Assembly: GCA_937978655.1 (NCBI GenBank)
Contig: CALJUX010000017.1
Location: forward strand, 10,954-74,953
DNA: 64,000 nt
Source of the DNA: an uncultured Chromatiaceae bacterium
Lineage (GTDB): Bacteria; Pseudomonadota; Gammaproteobacteria; Enterobacterales; Alteromonadaceae
Reading direction: 5' to 3'
Each line of letters opens with the position of its first letter. The first letter of the stretch is position 1. Positions 43,303 through 51,461 of this stretch are shown here, piece by piece. The position numbers and the translations under genes were made by a program. The notes under the pieces were generated by a model. The model was not told the origin of the DNA. It worked only from the letters and a program-made list of their open reading frames with translations, and did no database searches.

Positions 43303-43959
43303 TTATTTTTCACTGAGGTAGTCGTCGGTCAGATCCAGCGCGTAGATATTGTCGATTTGGTGCGCACTGGAATGACTGACGCGCAGATCTTTGATCCGGC
43401 CGTTACGCAGACTATATACCCAGCCATGTACGGTCAGTTCCTGGCCGCGTTCCCAGGCTTCCTGCACAACGCTGGTGTGACAAACATTACGTACCTGTTC
43501 AATCACGTTAAGTTCGCACATGCGGTTTTGCCGTTCAGCTTCGGTTTCCAGCGCTTCAATTTCGTCGCGGTGCATCGCATAAACATCTTTAATATTACGC
43601 AGCCAGTTATCGACCAGGCCAATCCGCTGTTTATTCATCGCCGCATTAATGCCGCCACAGCCGTAATGACCGCAGACGATGATATGTTTTACTTTCAGGA
43701 TATCGATGGCGTATTGCAGCACCGATAAACAGTTGATGTCGGCATGTAAGACCAGATTTGCCACGTTACGGTGGACAAATAATTCACCGGGCAATAAACC
43801 AACGATGTCATTGGCGGGCACCCGACTGTCAGAACAGCCGATCCACAAATACTCAGGCGCCTGTTGTGCCGACAGTTTTTTGAAAAAACCAGGTGCTTCC
43901 AGCTCAATCCGATCGGCCCAGGCCTTGTTGTTGTCAAACAGGTGTTTTAATGACTGCAT
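43303..43959 (-). CDS. can: Beta-class carbonic anhydrase
   Basis: 218 residues, the E. coli Can size. The zinc ligands are visible at their usual places: Cys42 and Asp44 in WIGCSDSRVPAND, His98 and Cys101 in CGHYGCGG. It interconverts CO2 and bicarbonate in the cytoplasm to supply carboxylases. RNVANLV and VHGWVYSLRNGRI are also conserved. No terminator is apparent at the convergent junction. Confidence 0.96.
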   Translation of the reverse strand: MQSLKHLFDNNKAWADRIELEAPGFFKKLSAQQAPEYLWIGCSDSRVPANDIVGLLPGELFVHRNVANLVLHADINCLSVLQYAIDILKVKHIIVCGHYGCGGINAAMNKQRIGLVDNWLRNIKDVYAMHRDEIEALETEAERQNRMCELNVIEQVRNVCHTSVVQEAWERGQELTVHGWVYSLRNGRIKDLRVSHSSAHQIDNIYALDLTDDYLSEK

Positions 43960-44080
43960 CAGTGCTCTCCGATCTTAAAGTTGGCGTAAGATAGCGCATT
44001 TTGCGACAGAAACCAGCACCGACCAGCTGAAGATGCCTGCTAACCCGGATATTAATCATGCCGGGCCATTTCTTTTTTTA

Positions 44081-44086
44081 TATAAT
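44081..44086 (+). promoter_or_regulatory. Candidate -10 box before the H-NS-like gene
   Basis: TATAAT follows an AT-rich tract 51 bases before the ATG; no good -35 is seen at 17 bases. The surrounding 60 bases are more AT-rich than the neighbourhood. Confidence 0.45.
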
Positions 44087-44111
44087 CTCACTATGATATT
44101 CGCACTTATTG

Positions 44112-44124
44112 TATGTTCAACATA
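44112..44124. promoter_or_regulatory. 13-bp palindrome just upstream of the H-NS-like gene
   Basis: TATGTTCAACATA is a perfect palindrome around a central C, directly before the ribosome site (GAAGGT) and 14 bases before the ATG. It could be an operator or mask the ribosome site as a weak hairpin. No match to a known regulator is claimed. Confidence 0.35.
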
Positions 44125-44137
44125 GAAGGTCGTCTTT

Positions 44138-44674
44138 ATGTCATTATTACTGGATAAACGCGAGTTACGTAAAGCAGCAAAAGAATTGTCTGTATTAAAA
44201 TTACAGGAAGTAATTGATGTATTAAAATCGGTGCTCGACGAGCGCCAAAAAGAATCTGAAGTGTTGGAAAAAGTGCGTGAGTTCGCCCGTGCACAAGGTT
44301 TTACCCTGGAACAGCTGGGTTATAAATTAAATGCCGAAGGTACCATCGTACTGAATGCTGATGATGAGCCGCAACAAGATGATTCAAAGCGTCCGGTGAA
44401 ACCAAAGTTCAAAACCATTAACAAAGAAAGCCAGTTCTTTTATGTTGAAAATGGCCAGCTGCAGTTACTGAAAACGCACACGATGAAAAAAGCGCTGAAC
44501 GACAAAGGTATCGAAGTCGTGCCGTTTTCAAAGGTAGAGAAGAAGTACGTAAAACAAATCGACGCGTTACTGGCGGATGCGACTAACCAGGCACTGGTTA
44601 ATTTTAATGCCAAAGTTGACGTGTGGAATGAATGGGCTGCCGCGCACCACGAAGAAATTCTGGTTAAACGCTGA
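44138..44674 (+). CDS. H-NS-like N-terminal domain with an unfamiliar C-terminal domain
   Basis: 178 residues against about 135 for H-NS. Residues 1-60 (ELRKAAKELSVLKLQEVI, SVLDERQKESEVLEKVREFA, GFTLEQLGYKL) resemble the oligomerisation helices of H-NS/StpA family proteins. The remaining 115 residues lack the H-NS DNA-binding signature (a Thr-Trp-x-Gly-x-Gly-Arg-x-Pro loop) and instead hold a Lys-rich segment (KRPVKPKFKTINKESQFFYV) and a helical Lys/Ala tail ending NEWAAAHHEEILVKR. It could be a nucleoid protein with a different DNA- or partner-binding domain, or an H-NS modulator. Single gene with its own terminator. Confidence 0.6.
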   Translation: MSLLLDKRELRKAAKELSVLKLQEVIDVLKSVLDERQKESEVLEKVREFARAQGFTLEQLGYKLNAEGTIVLNADDEPQQDDSKRPVKPKFKTINKESQFFYVENGQLQLLKTHTMKKALNDKGIEVVPFSKVEKKYVKQIDALLADATNQALVNFNAKVDVWNEWAAAHHEEILVKR

Positions 44675-44694
44675 TATTGCGTTGAACTGTATGT

Positions 44695-44731
44695 AAAAAA
44701 CTAAAGGAGCCTTCGGCTCCTTTAGTTTTTT
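44695..44731. terminator. Strong bidirectional terminator (H-NS-like gene / yciK)
   Basis: AAAAAACTAAAGGAGC pairs with GCTCCTTTAGTTTTTT through a C-TTCG-G tetraloop. A and T tracts lie on both sides, serving both convergent genes. Confidence 0.95.
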
Positions 44732-44756
44732 GCAGTCCGTGCATCACTGCAGGCTG

Positions 44757-45500
44757 TTATTTCGGTTGTGCATCCAGCGACTGACCATTGATATGGCGGC
44801 TTTGATCTGACATCAGATACAGATACAGCGGCATAATCTCTGCCGGTGTTTTCAGCAGACGCTGGTCTTCCCCCGGATAAGCGGCATTCCGCATTTTGGT
44901 CCGGGTGGCGCCTGGATTAATGCAGTTGCAGCGAATTTGACTGTTGTCATATTCGTCGGCAATCAGCTGCATCAGGCCTTCAGTAGCAAATTTGGACACC
45001 GCATAAGGCCCCCAGTAAGCTCTGGCTTTTCTGCCGACACCTGAACTGGTAAAAACCAGCGACGCCTGGGGCGCCAGTGCCATGACCGGCAGCAGGGCCT
45101 GTGTCATTAACATGGCGCTGGTCAGATTCACCTGCATAATTTTTTGCCAGGTCTCTAAATCTATATGCTCGAACGGCGTTAATACGCCGAGCATCCCGGC
45201 ATTGTGCAGCAGGCCGTCCAGCTGACCGAATTCCGCTTTAATAGTGTTGGCCATGTCAATGTAATGCTGCTTGGTGGCGCCGTTTAAATCCAGCGGCACA
45301 ATCGCTGGTTCCGCAGCGCCGCTGGCAACGATTTCGTCGTATACCGCTTCCAGTTTTTTAGTGGTCTTGCCCAGCAGGATCACTGTGGCGCCTGCAGCTG
45401 CAAAGGACAGTGCGGCCTGACGTCCGATCCCGTCGCCGGCACCTGTGACTAAAATAGTTTTACCGGCCAGCTCATCTGGCTTTGCGATGAAATTATGCAT
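44757..45500 (-). CDS. yciK: YciK-like short-chain dehydrogenase/reductase
   Basis: 247 residues. Rossmann NAD(P) motif TGAGDGIGRQAA, NAG in LLHNAGML, and the SDR catalytic Ser-Tyr-Lys in FTSSGVGRKARAYWGPYAVSK. The C-terminal half keeps CINPGATRTKMRNAAYPGEDQ, typical of the YciK branch. Substrate unknown. In E. coli yciK lies between rluB/btuR and sohB; here it again precedes sohB, but in opposite orientation and with a lipase gene between. Confidence 0.92.
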   Translation of the reverse strand: MHNFIAKPDELAGKTILVTGAGDGIGRQAALSFAAAGATVILLGKTTKKLEAVYDEIVASGAAEPAIVPLDLNGATKQHYIDMANTIKAEFGQLDGLLHNAGMLGVLTPFEHIDLETWQKIMQVNLTSAMLMTQALLPVMALAPQASLVFTSSGVGRKARAYWGPYAVSKFATEGLMQLIADEYDNSQIRCNCINPGATRTKMRNAAYPGEDQRLLKTPAEIMPLYLYLMSDQSRHINGQSLDAQPK

Positions 45501-45668
45501 GAAAAAACAACCTCTTCAGCTGCTGAAATCGCGCGCAGAATACAGCGTTGTTGCGCTTTTTGCACCTTTCTTCAGAGAACTGCAGATTAGACCTAGCGAA
45601 TTTTTTCTGATTGGGTTAAGTTTAACTGGTCGTAGCTGTTACCAGTCTACACAAAGGAATTTTAATCT

Positions 45669-45697
45669 GCAGCCAAGCTAAGCTGCGGAAATATAAT
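45669..45697 (+). promoter_or_regulatory. Palindromic motif and -10 box before the lipase gene
   Basis: GCAGC (45669-45673) and GCTGC (45682-45686) form an inverted repeat containing GCTAAGCTGC (45677-45686). TATAAT follows at 45692-45697, 27 bases before the ATG. The motif occupies the -35 region, so it may be an operator or activator site. Confidence 0.5.
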
Positions 45698-45723
45698 AAA
45701 AAATCAGGACACGGGGAGAACAT

Positions 45724-48135
45724 ATGAAGAAGCTTCTGATTAGCCTGGCGGTGACCAGCGCGCTTGGGCTGACCGGCTGTGGTGGTGACTCACTGAACGA
45801 TATCAAACAGGATGTTGCGGGCAACGACCAGGTGCTGGTGCCGTTGAGCCGGGTAGTGTTTGATCCGACAGCCAGTAAAGTATCAGTGCCGAATGACTTA
45901 TTATTCCAGGGCACAACAGACGGTACTTTAGTGATGCCGGGTGAAGCGGCAGCAACACCTAATTATGCCGATCCACAAACCGCATTAGGCGCACTGGACG
46001 GCTGGTCGACACAAAATCCTTTTAGTGTTGAACTGGCCTTTGCCGGTGGCGTCAGTCTGGATGCCGCCAGCGCGGCCCGGCCAGATGCTGTGCGGCTGGT
46101 TGAAGTGTTGATGGGTGATCCGCTTTCTGCTGATCCTGCCTGTCGTGCTGTGCCCCGTGGTATGGCCTGTAAAGCCGTTGGTCAGCTGACTTATGGTCAG
46201 GACTTTTTGACCCAGGCTGCGGGTAACAGTGTTGCGATTCTGCCGCTAAAACCACTGAAACCAGCTACCACTTATATTCTGGTGCTGACCAATAACCTGA
46301 AAGATTCTGAAGGCCGCAGTGTGGCCCCTTCCACATCTTATGAGCTGGTGAAGCAGGATCTGGCGACTCTGCCGCTTGGCTCTGAAGCGCAACGTGCATT
46401 GCAGGCAGTGATTAACAGTTTTGAAACTGCAGTGTCGGCGCAGTCTATCGCCAAGGACAGCATCATTTATACGGCGGCTATTACCACACAGTCGACGTCG
46501 GATGTGCTGTCAACGGTCAAACAACTGATGTTACCAAGTGCCTTAAATGGCAATACTCCACCAAAAGTCCTGGTGCAAAATAGCGGGAAGCTGGTGTCTG
46601 ATGTGTTATTCCCCGGCGCTGCAATTCCTGACAACCCGGCTGATCCGCGTTTTGCCTTTAAACTGGCGAAATATTACGCTGGGACCATCAGCCTGCCGTA
46701 TTACCTGGGCGTATCGACTGCTGAAGCGCCAAATGCCGCGCTGGCCACACGCTGGACCGCACGCTGCGACAGTGGTGCGATCATTGCCGGAATGTCGGAT
46801 GCGCAAAAAGCTGCGGCAGAAGCTAGCATTACCTCGCCGGCACAGCTGCAGAATGATGCATTCTGTAAAGGCGCCACTAAGGGAGCGCTGCGCGATTTTG
46901 GCAAAGACGCTCAGCGTCACCTGACGAAGTTTAATACGGTGCCAAAACCTGTCTCGATGCAAACGCTGCAAGTTCAGATGACAGTACCAAACGAAGCCTA
47001 TGGTCTGAAAAAACCTGCGACAGGCTGGCCTGTGGTGATCCTGCAGCACGGCATCACCGCTTGTAAAGAGAACATGCTGGCGCTGACCGGGACCTTGTCA
47101 TCTCAGGGTTTTGCTACGGTAGCCATCGACCATCCGCTGCACGGCAGCCGTGGTTTTGATGTTAACGGTGATGGCAAAAAAGACGTGACGGCCTCCGGGG
47201 CGTTCTGTAATGAATCCGGCAGCCCGACAGTTTATATGAACCTGGCGAATGTGCTGGTCACCCGTGACAACCTGCGTCAGAGCATTGCTGACATGCTGGG
47301 CTTACGTTTAGGCCTGAACTTTAGCAATGCAGCTGATCTGATTAATGCCCAGGACGTGCAGTTTATCGGGCATTCGTTGGGCGCCATTACTGGCACCAGC
47401 CTGGTTGCGCTGGCGAACACAGCCACCGGCAATGCGCAGATTGATGCATTGTATAAAATTAAATCCAGCGTCTTAGCGATGCCTGGTGGTGCGGTGGCGA
47501 ACTTCCTGGTCGAGTCACCGGCTTTTGCCAATATCATCAAATCCAACATTATGTTGGGTTCAGCGTCGCTGGCGGCAGGTTTTAAAACCTTTGTTGACGG
47601 TCAGAAAGTCTGTGTGGATGCGGCAACTTATGCCGGATGTGCAGCAGCCTTTGTCGATGGTTATATGGCTGATCTGACCGCTAAAGGGCAGGTCGCGACG
47701 CTGGCAACCATTAACGGCACCATCAGCCAGTTTGTTTTTGCTGCGCAAACGATTATTGATGCCGGTGACCCAAATAACTATGCTGCAGCCCACGTTGCGA
47801 CTAAAACTCCTGTGCATGTCCTTGAAGTGGTCGGCAATGGTGGCTCGAATAAATCGGATCAGGTGATCCCGAATCAGGCGCTGAAAATGCATCTGGGTGG
47901 GACTGAGCCGTTAGCCCGCTTATTAGGGGTTTCCGCACTGCCAGCCAAAGCCGGCGGTTATGTAGTCGACCGTCCGCTGATTGCGCGTTTCACCGAAGGC
48001 GAGCACAGCTCTATTCTGAGTCCAACCGTCAGTGCAGCGGCTACTACCGAGATGCAACGCCAGATGGCGTCGTTCTTCGTCAGTCGCGGCACTGCAATCC
48101 AGGTCAGCAATGCGGCAGTGCTGAAAGCACAATGA
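45724..48135 (+). CDS. Surface lipoprotein lipase/phospholipase (VolA/Pla-1/cef family)
   Basis: 803 residues. Signal peptide with lipobox LTGCGG marks a lipoprotein. The N-terminal half (about 30-420) holds beta-rich domains typical of VolA-like proteins (PLSRVVFDPTASKVSVPNDLLF, LKPATTYILVLTNNLKDSEG). The alpha/beta-hydrolase domain carries VVILQHGITACKENM and the nucleophile elbow GHSLGA (Ser551), with a late His in EGEHSSIL. In Vibrio, VolA hydrolyses lysophosphatidylcholine at the cell surface to free fatty acids. A promoter and GGGGAG site precede the ATG, a terminator follows, so it is a single gene. Confidence 0.88.
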   Translation: MKKLLISLAVTSALGLTGCGGDSLNDIKQDVAGNDQVLVPLSRVVFDPTASKVSVPNDLLFQGTTDGTLVMPGEAAATPNYADPQTALGALDGWSTQNPFSVELAFAGGVSLDAASAARPDAVRLVEVLMGDPLSADPACRAVPRGMACKAVGQLTYGQDFLTQAAGNSVAILPLKPLKPATTYILVLTNNLKDSEGRSVAPSTSYELVKQDLATLPLGSEAQRALQAVINSFETAVSAQSIAKDSIIYTAAITTQSTSDVLSTVKQLMLPSALNGNTPPKVLVQNSGKLVSDVLFPGAAIPDNPADPRFAFKLAKYYAGTISLPYYLGVSTAEAPNAALATRWTARCDSGAIIAGMSDAQKAAAEASITSPAQLQNDAFCKGATKGALRDFGKDAQRHLTKFNTVPKPVSMQTLQVQMTVPNEAYGLKKPATGWPVVILQHGITACKENMLALTGTLSSQGFATVAIDHPLHGSRGFDVNGDGKKDVTASGAFCNESGSPTVYMNLANVLVTRDNLRQSIADMLGLRLGLNFSNAADLINAQDVQFIGHSLGAITGTSLVALANTATGNAQIDALYKIKSSVLAMPGGAVANFLVESPAFANIIKSNIMLGSASLAAGFKTFVDGQKVCVDAATYAGCAAAFVDGYMADLTAKGQVATLATINGTISQFVFAAQTIIDAGDPNNYAAAHVATKTPVHVLEVVGNGGSNKSDQVIPNQALKMHLGGTEPLARLLGVSALPAKAGGYVVDRPLIARFTEGEHSSILSPTVSAAATTEMQRQMASFFVSRGTAIQVSNAAVLKAQ

Positions 48136-48152
48136 TGTTGTAGCCTGTTGAT

Positions 48153-48178
48153 AAAGCCCGGAATTCCGGGCTTTTTTT
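48153..48178 (+). terminator. Terminator after the lipase gene
   Basis: AAAGCCCGGAATTCCGGGCTTT is a perfect palindrome followed by a T tract (seven T's in all), 18 bases after the stop. Confidence 0.92.
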
Positions 48179-48304
48179 ATGGCCGCGGCACTGGCGGCTG
48201 GCGCCGCGTCGTGGCAATGGCCGGCATCTGAACATGACTCGGGGCTATGCCGGCATCACGCTGTCGCGTTAGAATGATCGTTGTTTTCACATCGAGGATG
48301 AACA

Positions 48305-49294
48305 GTGGAATTTCTATTTGAATACGGTATGTTTCTCGCCAAAACCCTGACATTAGTGCTGGCCGTAGGGGCCGTGATCATGATGCTGGTGATTGCGACG
48401 GTAAAACCCAGAGCACGCAAAGGCGAGTTGTTTTTTGATGATCTGTCTGCTGATTATCAGGCATTGCAGGCTGATCTGCAGCAGCAAATTCTGGACAAAA
48501 AAGCCTATAAGTTGTGGCAGAAGTCAGTTTCTAAGGCGTCCAGTCCCGAAAAAAAATTATTTGTTATCGATTTTACCGGCAGTATGGATGCACATGAAGT
48601 GGACGCGTTGCGGGAAGAAGTGACCGCAGTGCTGGCGGTGGCGCAACCGGAAGATGCAGTGCTGCTGCGGCTCGAATCCGGCGGTGGCGTGGTGCATGGC
48701 TATGGCCTGGGCGCCTCGCAGCTGGAACGGTTGCGCCAGCAGCATATTCCGCTGACAGTGGCGGTGGATAAAGTCGCAGCCAGTGGCGGCTATATGATGG
48801 CGTGTATCGCCGATAAAATTATTGCCGCGCCGTTTGCCATTATTGGTTCAATTGGTGTGATCGCCCAGTTGCCGAACTTTAATAAACTGCTGAAGAAGAA
48901 TCACATTGATTTTGAACAGTTTACCGCCGGTGAATTCAAACGGACCGTCACAGTATTCGGCGAAAATACCGATAAAGGCCGGCAGAAGTTTCAGCAGGAA
49001 CTGGAAGACACCCATGTGTTGTTTAAGCAATTTGTCCAGCGTCACCGCCAACAGATGGATATTGATGAAGTTGCCACCGGTGAGCACTGGTTTGGTTATC
49101 AGGCGCTTGAACTGAAGCTGGTTGATGCGCTTTCTACCAGTGACGATTATTTGCTGTCTCAGCTCAAAGAGCGTCAGGTGTTTAAAGTACATTACCGGAT
49201 CCGCAAAACGCTGGCCGAAAAAGCTGGCCTGGCCGCCGCGACCGCGCTGAAAAATACCGTGCACCAAATGCAGCAACTGGCGTTCTGGCGCTGA
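48305..49294 (+). CDS. sohB: Inner-membrane S49 peptidase SohB
   Basis: 329 residues with a GTG start (AGGA upstream). One or two N-terminal membrane segments are followed by an SppA-like S49 domain: RLESGGGVVHGYGLGASQL, the nucleophile in VAASGGYMMAC, and IIGSIGVI. The GEFKRTVTVFGENTDKGRQKF region is distinctive for SohB. It is a putative periplasmic signal-peptide peptidase. Its stop is one base before the tpm ATG; sohB-topA-cysB order matches E. coli apart from insertions. Confidence 0.95.
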   Translation: MEFLFEYGMFLAKTLTLVLAVGAVIMMLVIATVKPRARKGELFFDDLSADYQALQADLQQQILDKKAYKLWQKSVSKASSPEKKLFVIDFTGSMDAHEVDALREEVTAVLAVAQPEDAVLLRLESGGGVVHGYGLGASQLERLRQQHIPLTVAVDKVAASGGYMMACIADKIIAAPFAIIGSIGVIAQLPNFNKLLKKNHIDFEQFTAGEFKRTVTVFGENTDKGRQKFQQELEDTHVLFKQFVQRHRQQMDIDEVATGEHWFGYQALELKLVDALSTSDDYLLSQLKERQVFKVHYRIRKTLAEKAGLAAATALKNTVHQMQQLAFWR

Positions 49295-49295
49295 G

Positions 49296-49937
49296 ATGGA
49301 GCCGGAATTCTGGTTACGCTGCTGGCAGCAGGATCAGCTTGGCTGGCAGCTGGATACACCGCATCCGCTGCTCAGTGCCGCGCCGGCGGACTGGCTGGAC
49401 TCACGCCCTGTGTTTGTGCCGCTGTGTGGCAAGTCGCCGGACCTGCATTTTCTGGCGATGACGGCGCCGGTGGTGGGCTCGGAACTGTCGGAACTGGCCT
49501 GCAGGGCATTTTTCAGCGAGCGCGGTCTGGCGGTTCAGCATCAGACCGATGGCGGCTTTGTCAGTTTTCACCATGACAATATCCGGCTGTGGCAAGGTGA
49601 TTTCTTTGCGTTGCAGCCCTCGCAGCTCAGCGATTGTCAACGGATATATGACCGGGCGGCATTGATTGCCTTGCCTGAGCCGATGCGGCGGCAATATGTC
49701 GCTCAGCTGCGCTTTTTGCTGCCGCAGGCCGATTTGCTGCTGCTCAGTCTGGAGTATCCGGCGGGTGAAAAACAAGGACCGCCGTTTAACGTGCCTGAGG
49801 CTGAGATCCGCGCTTTATTTGACTTCGCCACAGTGCAGCCGTTGCAGCAACGGGATCTGACCGGGCAGGGCTTTGGCCGCCGCCGTTTTGATACCAGTCG
49901 GCTTATCGAAACCAGCTGGCGCATCCGCTGGGCATAA
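49296..49937 (+). CDS. tpm: Thiopurine S-methyltransferase family protein
   Basis: 213 residues. SAM-dependent methyltransferase of the TPMT family: WLRCWQQDQLGWQ, RPVFVPLCGKSPDLHFLA, VVGSELSELACRAFF, and YDRAALIALPEPMRRQYV. Bacterial homologues methylate selenite or tellurite and thiopurines; the physiological substrate here is unknown. It is coupled to sohB and ended by the hairpin at 49936-49962. Confidence 0.92.
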   Translation: MEPEFWLRCWQQDQLGWQLDTPHPLLSAAPADWLDSRPVFVPLCGKSPDLHFLAMTAPVVGSELSELACRAFFSERGLAVQHQTDGGFVSFHHDNIRLWQGDFFALQPSQLSDCQRIYDRAALIALPEPMRRQYVAQLRFLLPQADLLLLSLEYPAGEKQGPPFNVPEAEIRALFDFATVQPLQQRDLTGQGFGRRRFDTSRLIETSWRIRWA

Positions 49938-49962
49938 AAAAAGCCGGAGCAAGCCGGCTTTA
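49936..49962. terminator. Terminator shared by tpm and the convergent symporter
   Basis: AAAGCCGG-AGCAA-CCGGCTTT hairpin. On the minus strand it is followed by seven T's, so it is a strong terminator for the symporter; on the plus strand the tail is TTTAG. Confidence 0.85.
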
Positions 49963-49982
49963 GTTGTTGGTTTGTCTGATGA

Positions 49983-51290
49983 TCAGACCTGTTGTCCGGC
50001 TTTGGGATTGTTATACACCGTCTCGTCGAAGCAGTTTTCGCTTTTACCCACCAGACAGGATACCATCGCATCGCCGGTGATGTTCACCGCAGTCCGGGTC
50101 ATGTCCAGCAAGCGGTCGACACCGATGATCAGGGCGATGCCTTCGACAGGCAAATTCACCTGCTGCAGTACCATCGCCAGCATCACCAGACCCACGCCCG
50201 GCACGCCGGCAGTGCCGATTGATGCCAGTGTTGCGGTCAACACCACCAGTAAATAGTCACTGAAGGTCAGGTCAATACCATAAACCTGAGCGATAAATAC
50301 TGTGGCTACGCCCTGCATAATGGCGGTGCCGTCCATGTTGATGGTTGCACCAAGCGGAATTGTAAAAGATGCCACTTTGTTATCAACGCCCAGCTTTTGT
50401 GTCGTGGTGGCCATATTGCTGGCAATGGTGGCATTACTGCTGGAGGTACTGAAGGCGAATAACGCGGTTTCTTTCATTTTACTGAAGAATATCAGCGGAT
50501 TCAGACGTGCTGCTAAAGCGATAAAAGAGCCATAAACCACTATGCCGTGGAACAGCAGCACAAACAGCACTAAACCGAAGTACTTGCCAAGGTTGACCAT
50601 ATCGCTGAGTTCAAGAATGGTAAATTGTTTCGCCATCAGGAAAAACACCCCATAAGGCGAGAAGTGCATCACAATGCCTACCAGCTTCATCATGGCGACA
50701 TTGATATCTTCAAACATCAGGCGCAACCGTTCGCCGGCATCACCGGACAGTGCCAGTGCTACACCAAACAGCACAGCAAATACAATGATTTGCAGCATTT
50801 CACCTTTGGCCATCGCATCAATAGGGTTGCTTGGGAACATATTGATGAAGACCTGCGCGATACCTGGCGCCTGGCCTGGATTAAAATCGCTGGCGAGTTT
50901 CATATCGACGCCTTCACCGGGTTTTACCAGGGTGGCAAAAAACACTGCTAAGGCAATCGCCAGTGCTGTGGTCAGGATATACAGACTCATGGATTTGCTG
51001 CCAATCCTGCCGAGGGTGCGAATGTCTTTTAATGAACTGGTGCCACAGATTAACGATACCAGCACTAAAGGCACGACCAGCATTTTTAAGCTGGCGATAA
51101 AAATCTGTCCACCGACATGGAAAAAGCCATCGATAAATAACGCTTTGATCCCAAAGCTGAAAATACCAACATCAACAATTTTCTCGGTCTGGCCGTCCAG
51201 CAGGAATTTAAACACAGTACCAACGAGGATACCGATAGCCATCGCGAGCAGGATTCGCGTGGTCAGATTATATTTTGTGTTTGTAGTCAT
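49983..51290 (-). CDS. Dicarboxylate/amino acid:cation symporter (DAACS family)
   Basis: 435 residues, eight membrane segments and two re-entrant loops. Hallmarks: the Ser-rich loop FSTSSSNATI, the NMDGTAIMQG substrate/cation site, and GTAGVPGVGLVMLAMVL. Members import glutamate/aspartate (GltP), C4-dicarboxylates or serine/threonine with Na+ or H+; the substrate cannot be told here. Single gene on the minus strand. Confidence 0.93.
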   Translation of the reverse strand: MTTNTKYNLTTRILLAMAIGILVGTVFKFLLDGQTEKIVDVGIFSFGIKALFIDGFFHVGGQIFIASLKMLVVPLVLVSLICGTSSLKDIRTLGRIGSKSMSLYILTTALAIALAVFFATLVKPGEGVDMKLASDFNPGQAPGIAQVFINMFPSNPIDAMAKGEMLQIIVFAVLFGVALALSGDAGERLRLMFEDINVAMMKLVGIVMHFSPYGVFFLMAKQFTILELSDMVNLGKYFGLVLFVLLFHGIVVYGSFIALAARLNPLIFFSKMKETALFAFSTSSSNATIASNMATTTQKLGVDNKVASFTIPLGATINMDGTAIMQGVATVFIAQVYGIDLTFSDYLLVVLTATLASIGTAGVPGVGLVMLAMVLQQVNLPVEGIALIIGVDRLLDMTRTAVNITGDAMVSCLVGKSENCFDETVYNNPKAGQQV

Positions 51291-51360
51291 CTGGTCACAT
51301 GGGTTATAACAGAGTTAAGGACGGCGTAATCTAGCAGTTTCTTAACTAAAAGAAAAATTT

Positions 51361-51433
51361 GTAGCCTGACGCAGGCAAAACTGCGCGGAATTTCCGATCG
51401 GATCAGCTAAGCTACAAACGATATAAATTCTAA
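51361..51433 (+). promoter_or_regulatory. Inverted-repeat motif and promoter-like region before the Ig-like lipoprotein gene
   Basis: GTAGC at 51361 has its complement GCTAC at 51411-51415, and GCTAAGCTAC occupies 51406-51415. TATAAA (51422-51427) follows six bases later, about 35 bases before the ATG, giving the same arrangement as before the lipase gene. Confidence 0.45.
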
Positions 51434-51461
51434 TGAAAATAGCCAGCTAGGGAGAGTTTTC

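Noticed and set aside
50674..51309. 211-codon open frame opposite the symporter gene
   Set aside because: Antisense shadow of a conserved membrane protein; no ribosome site of note.
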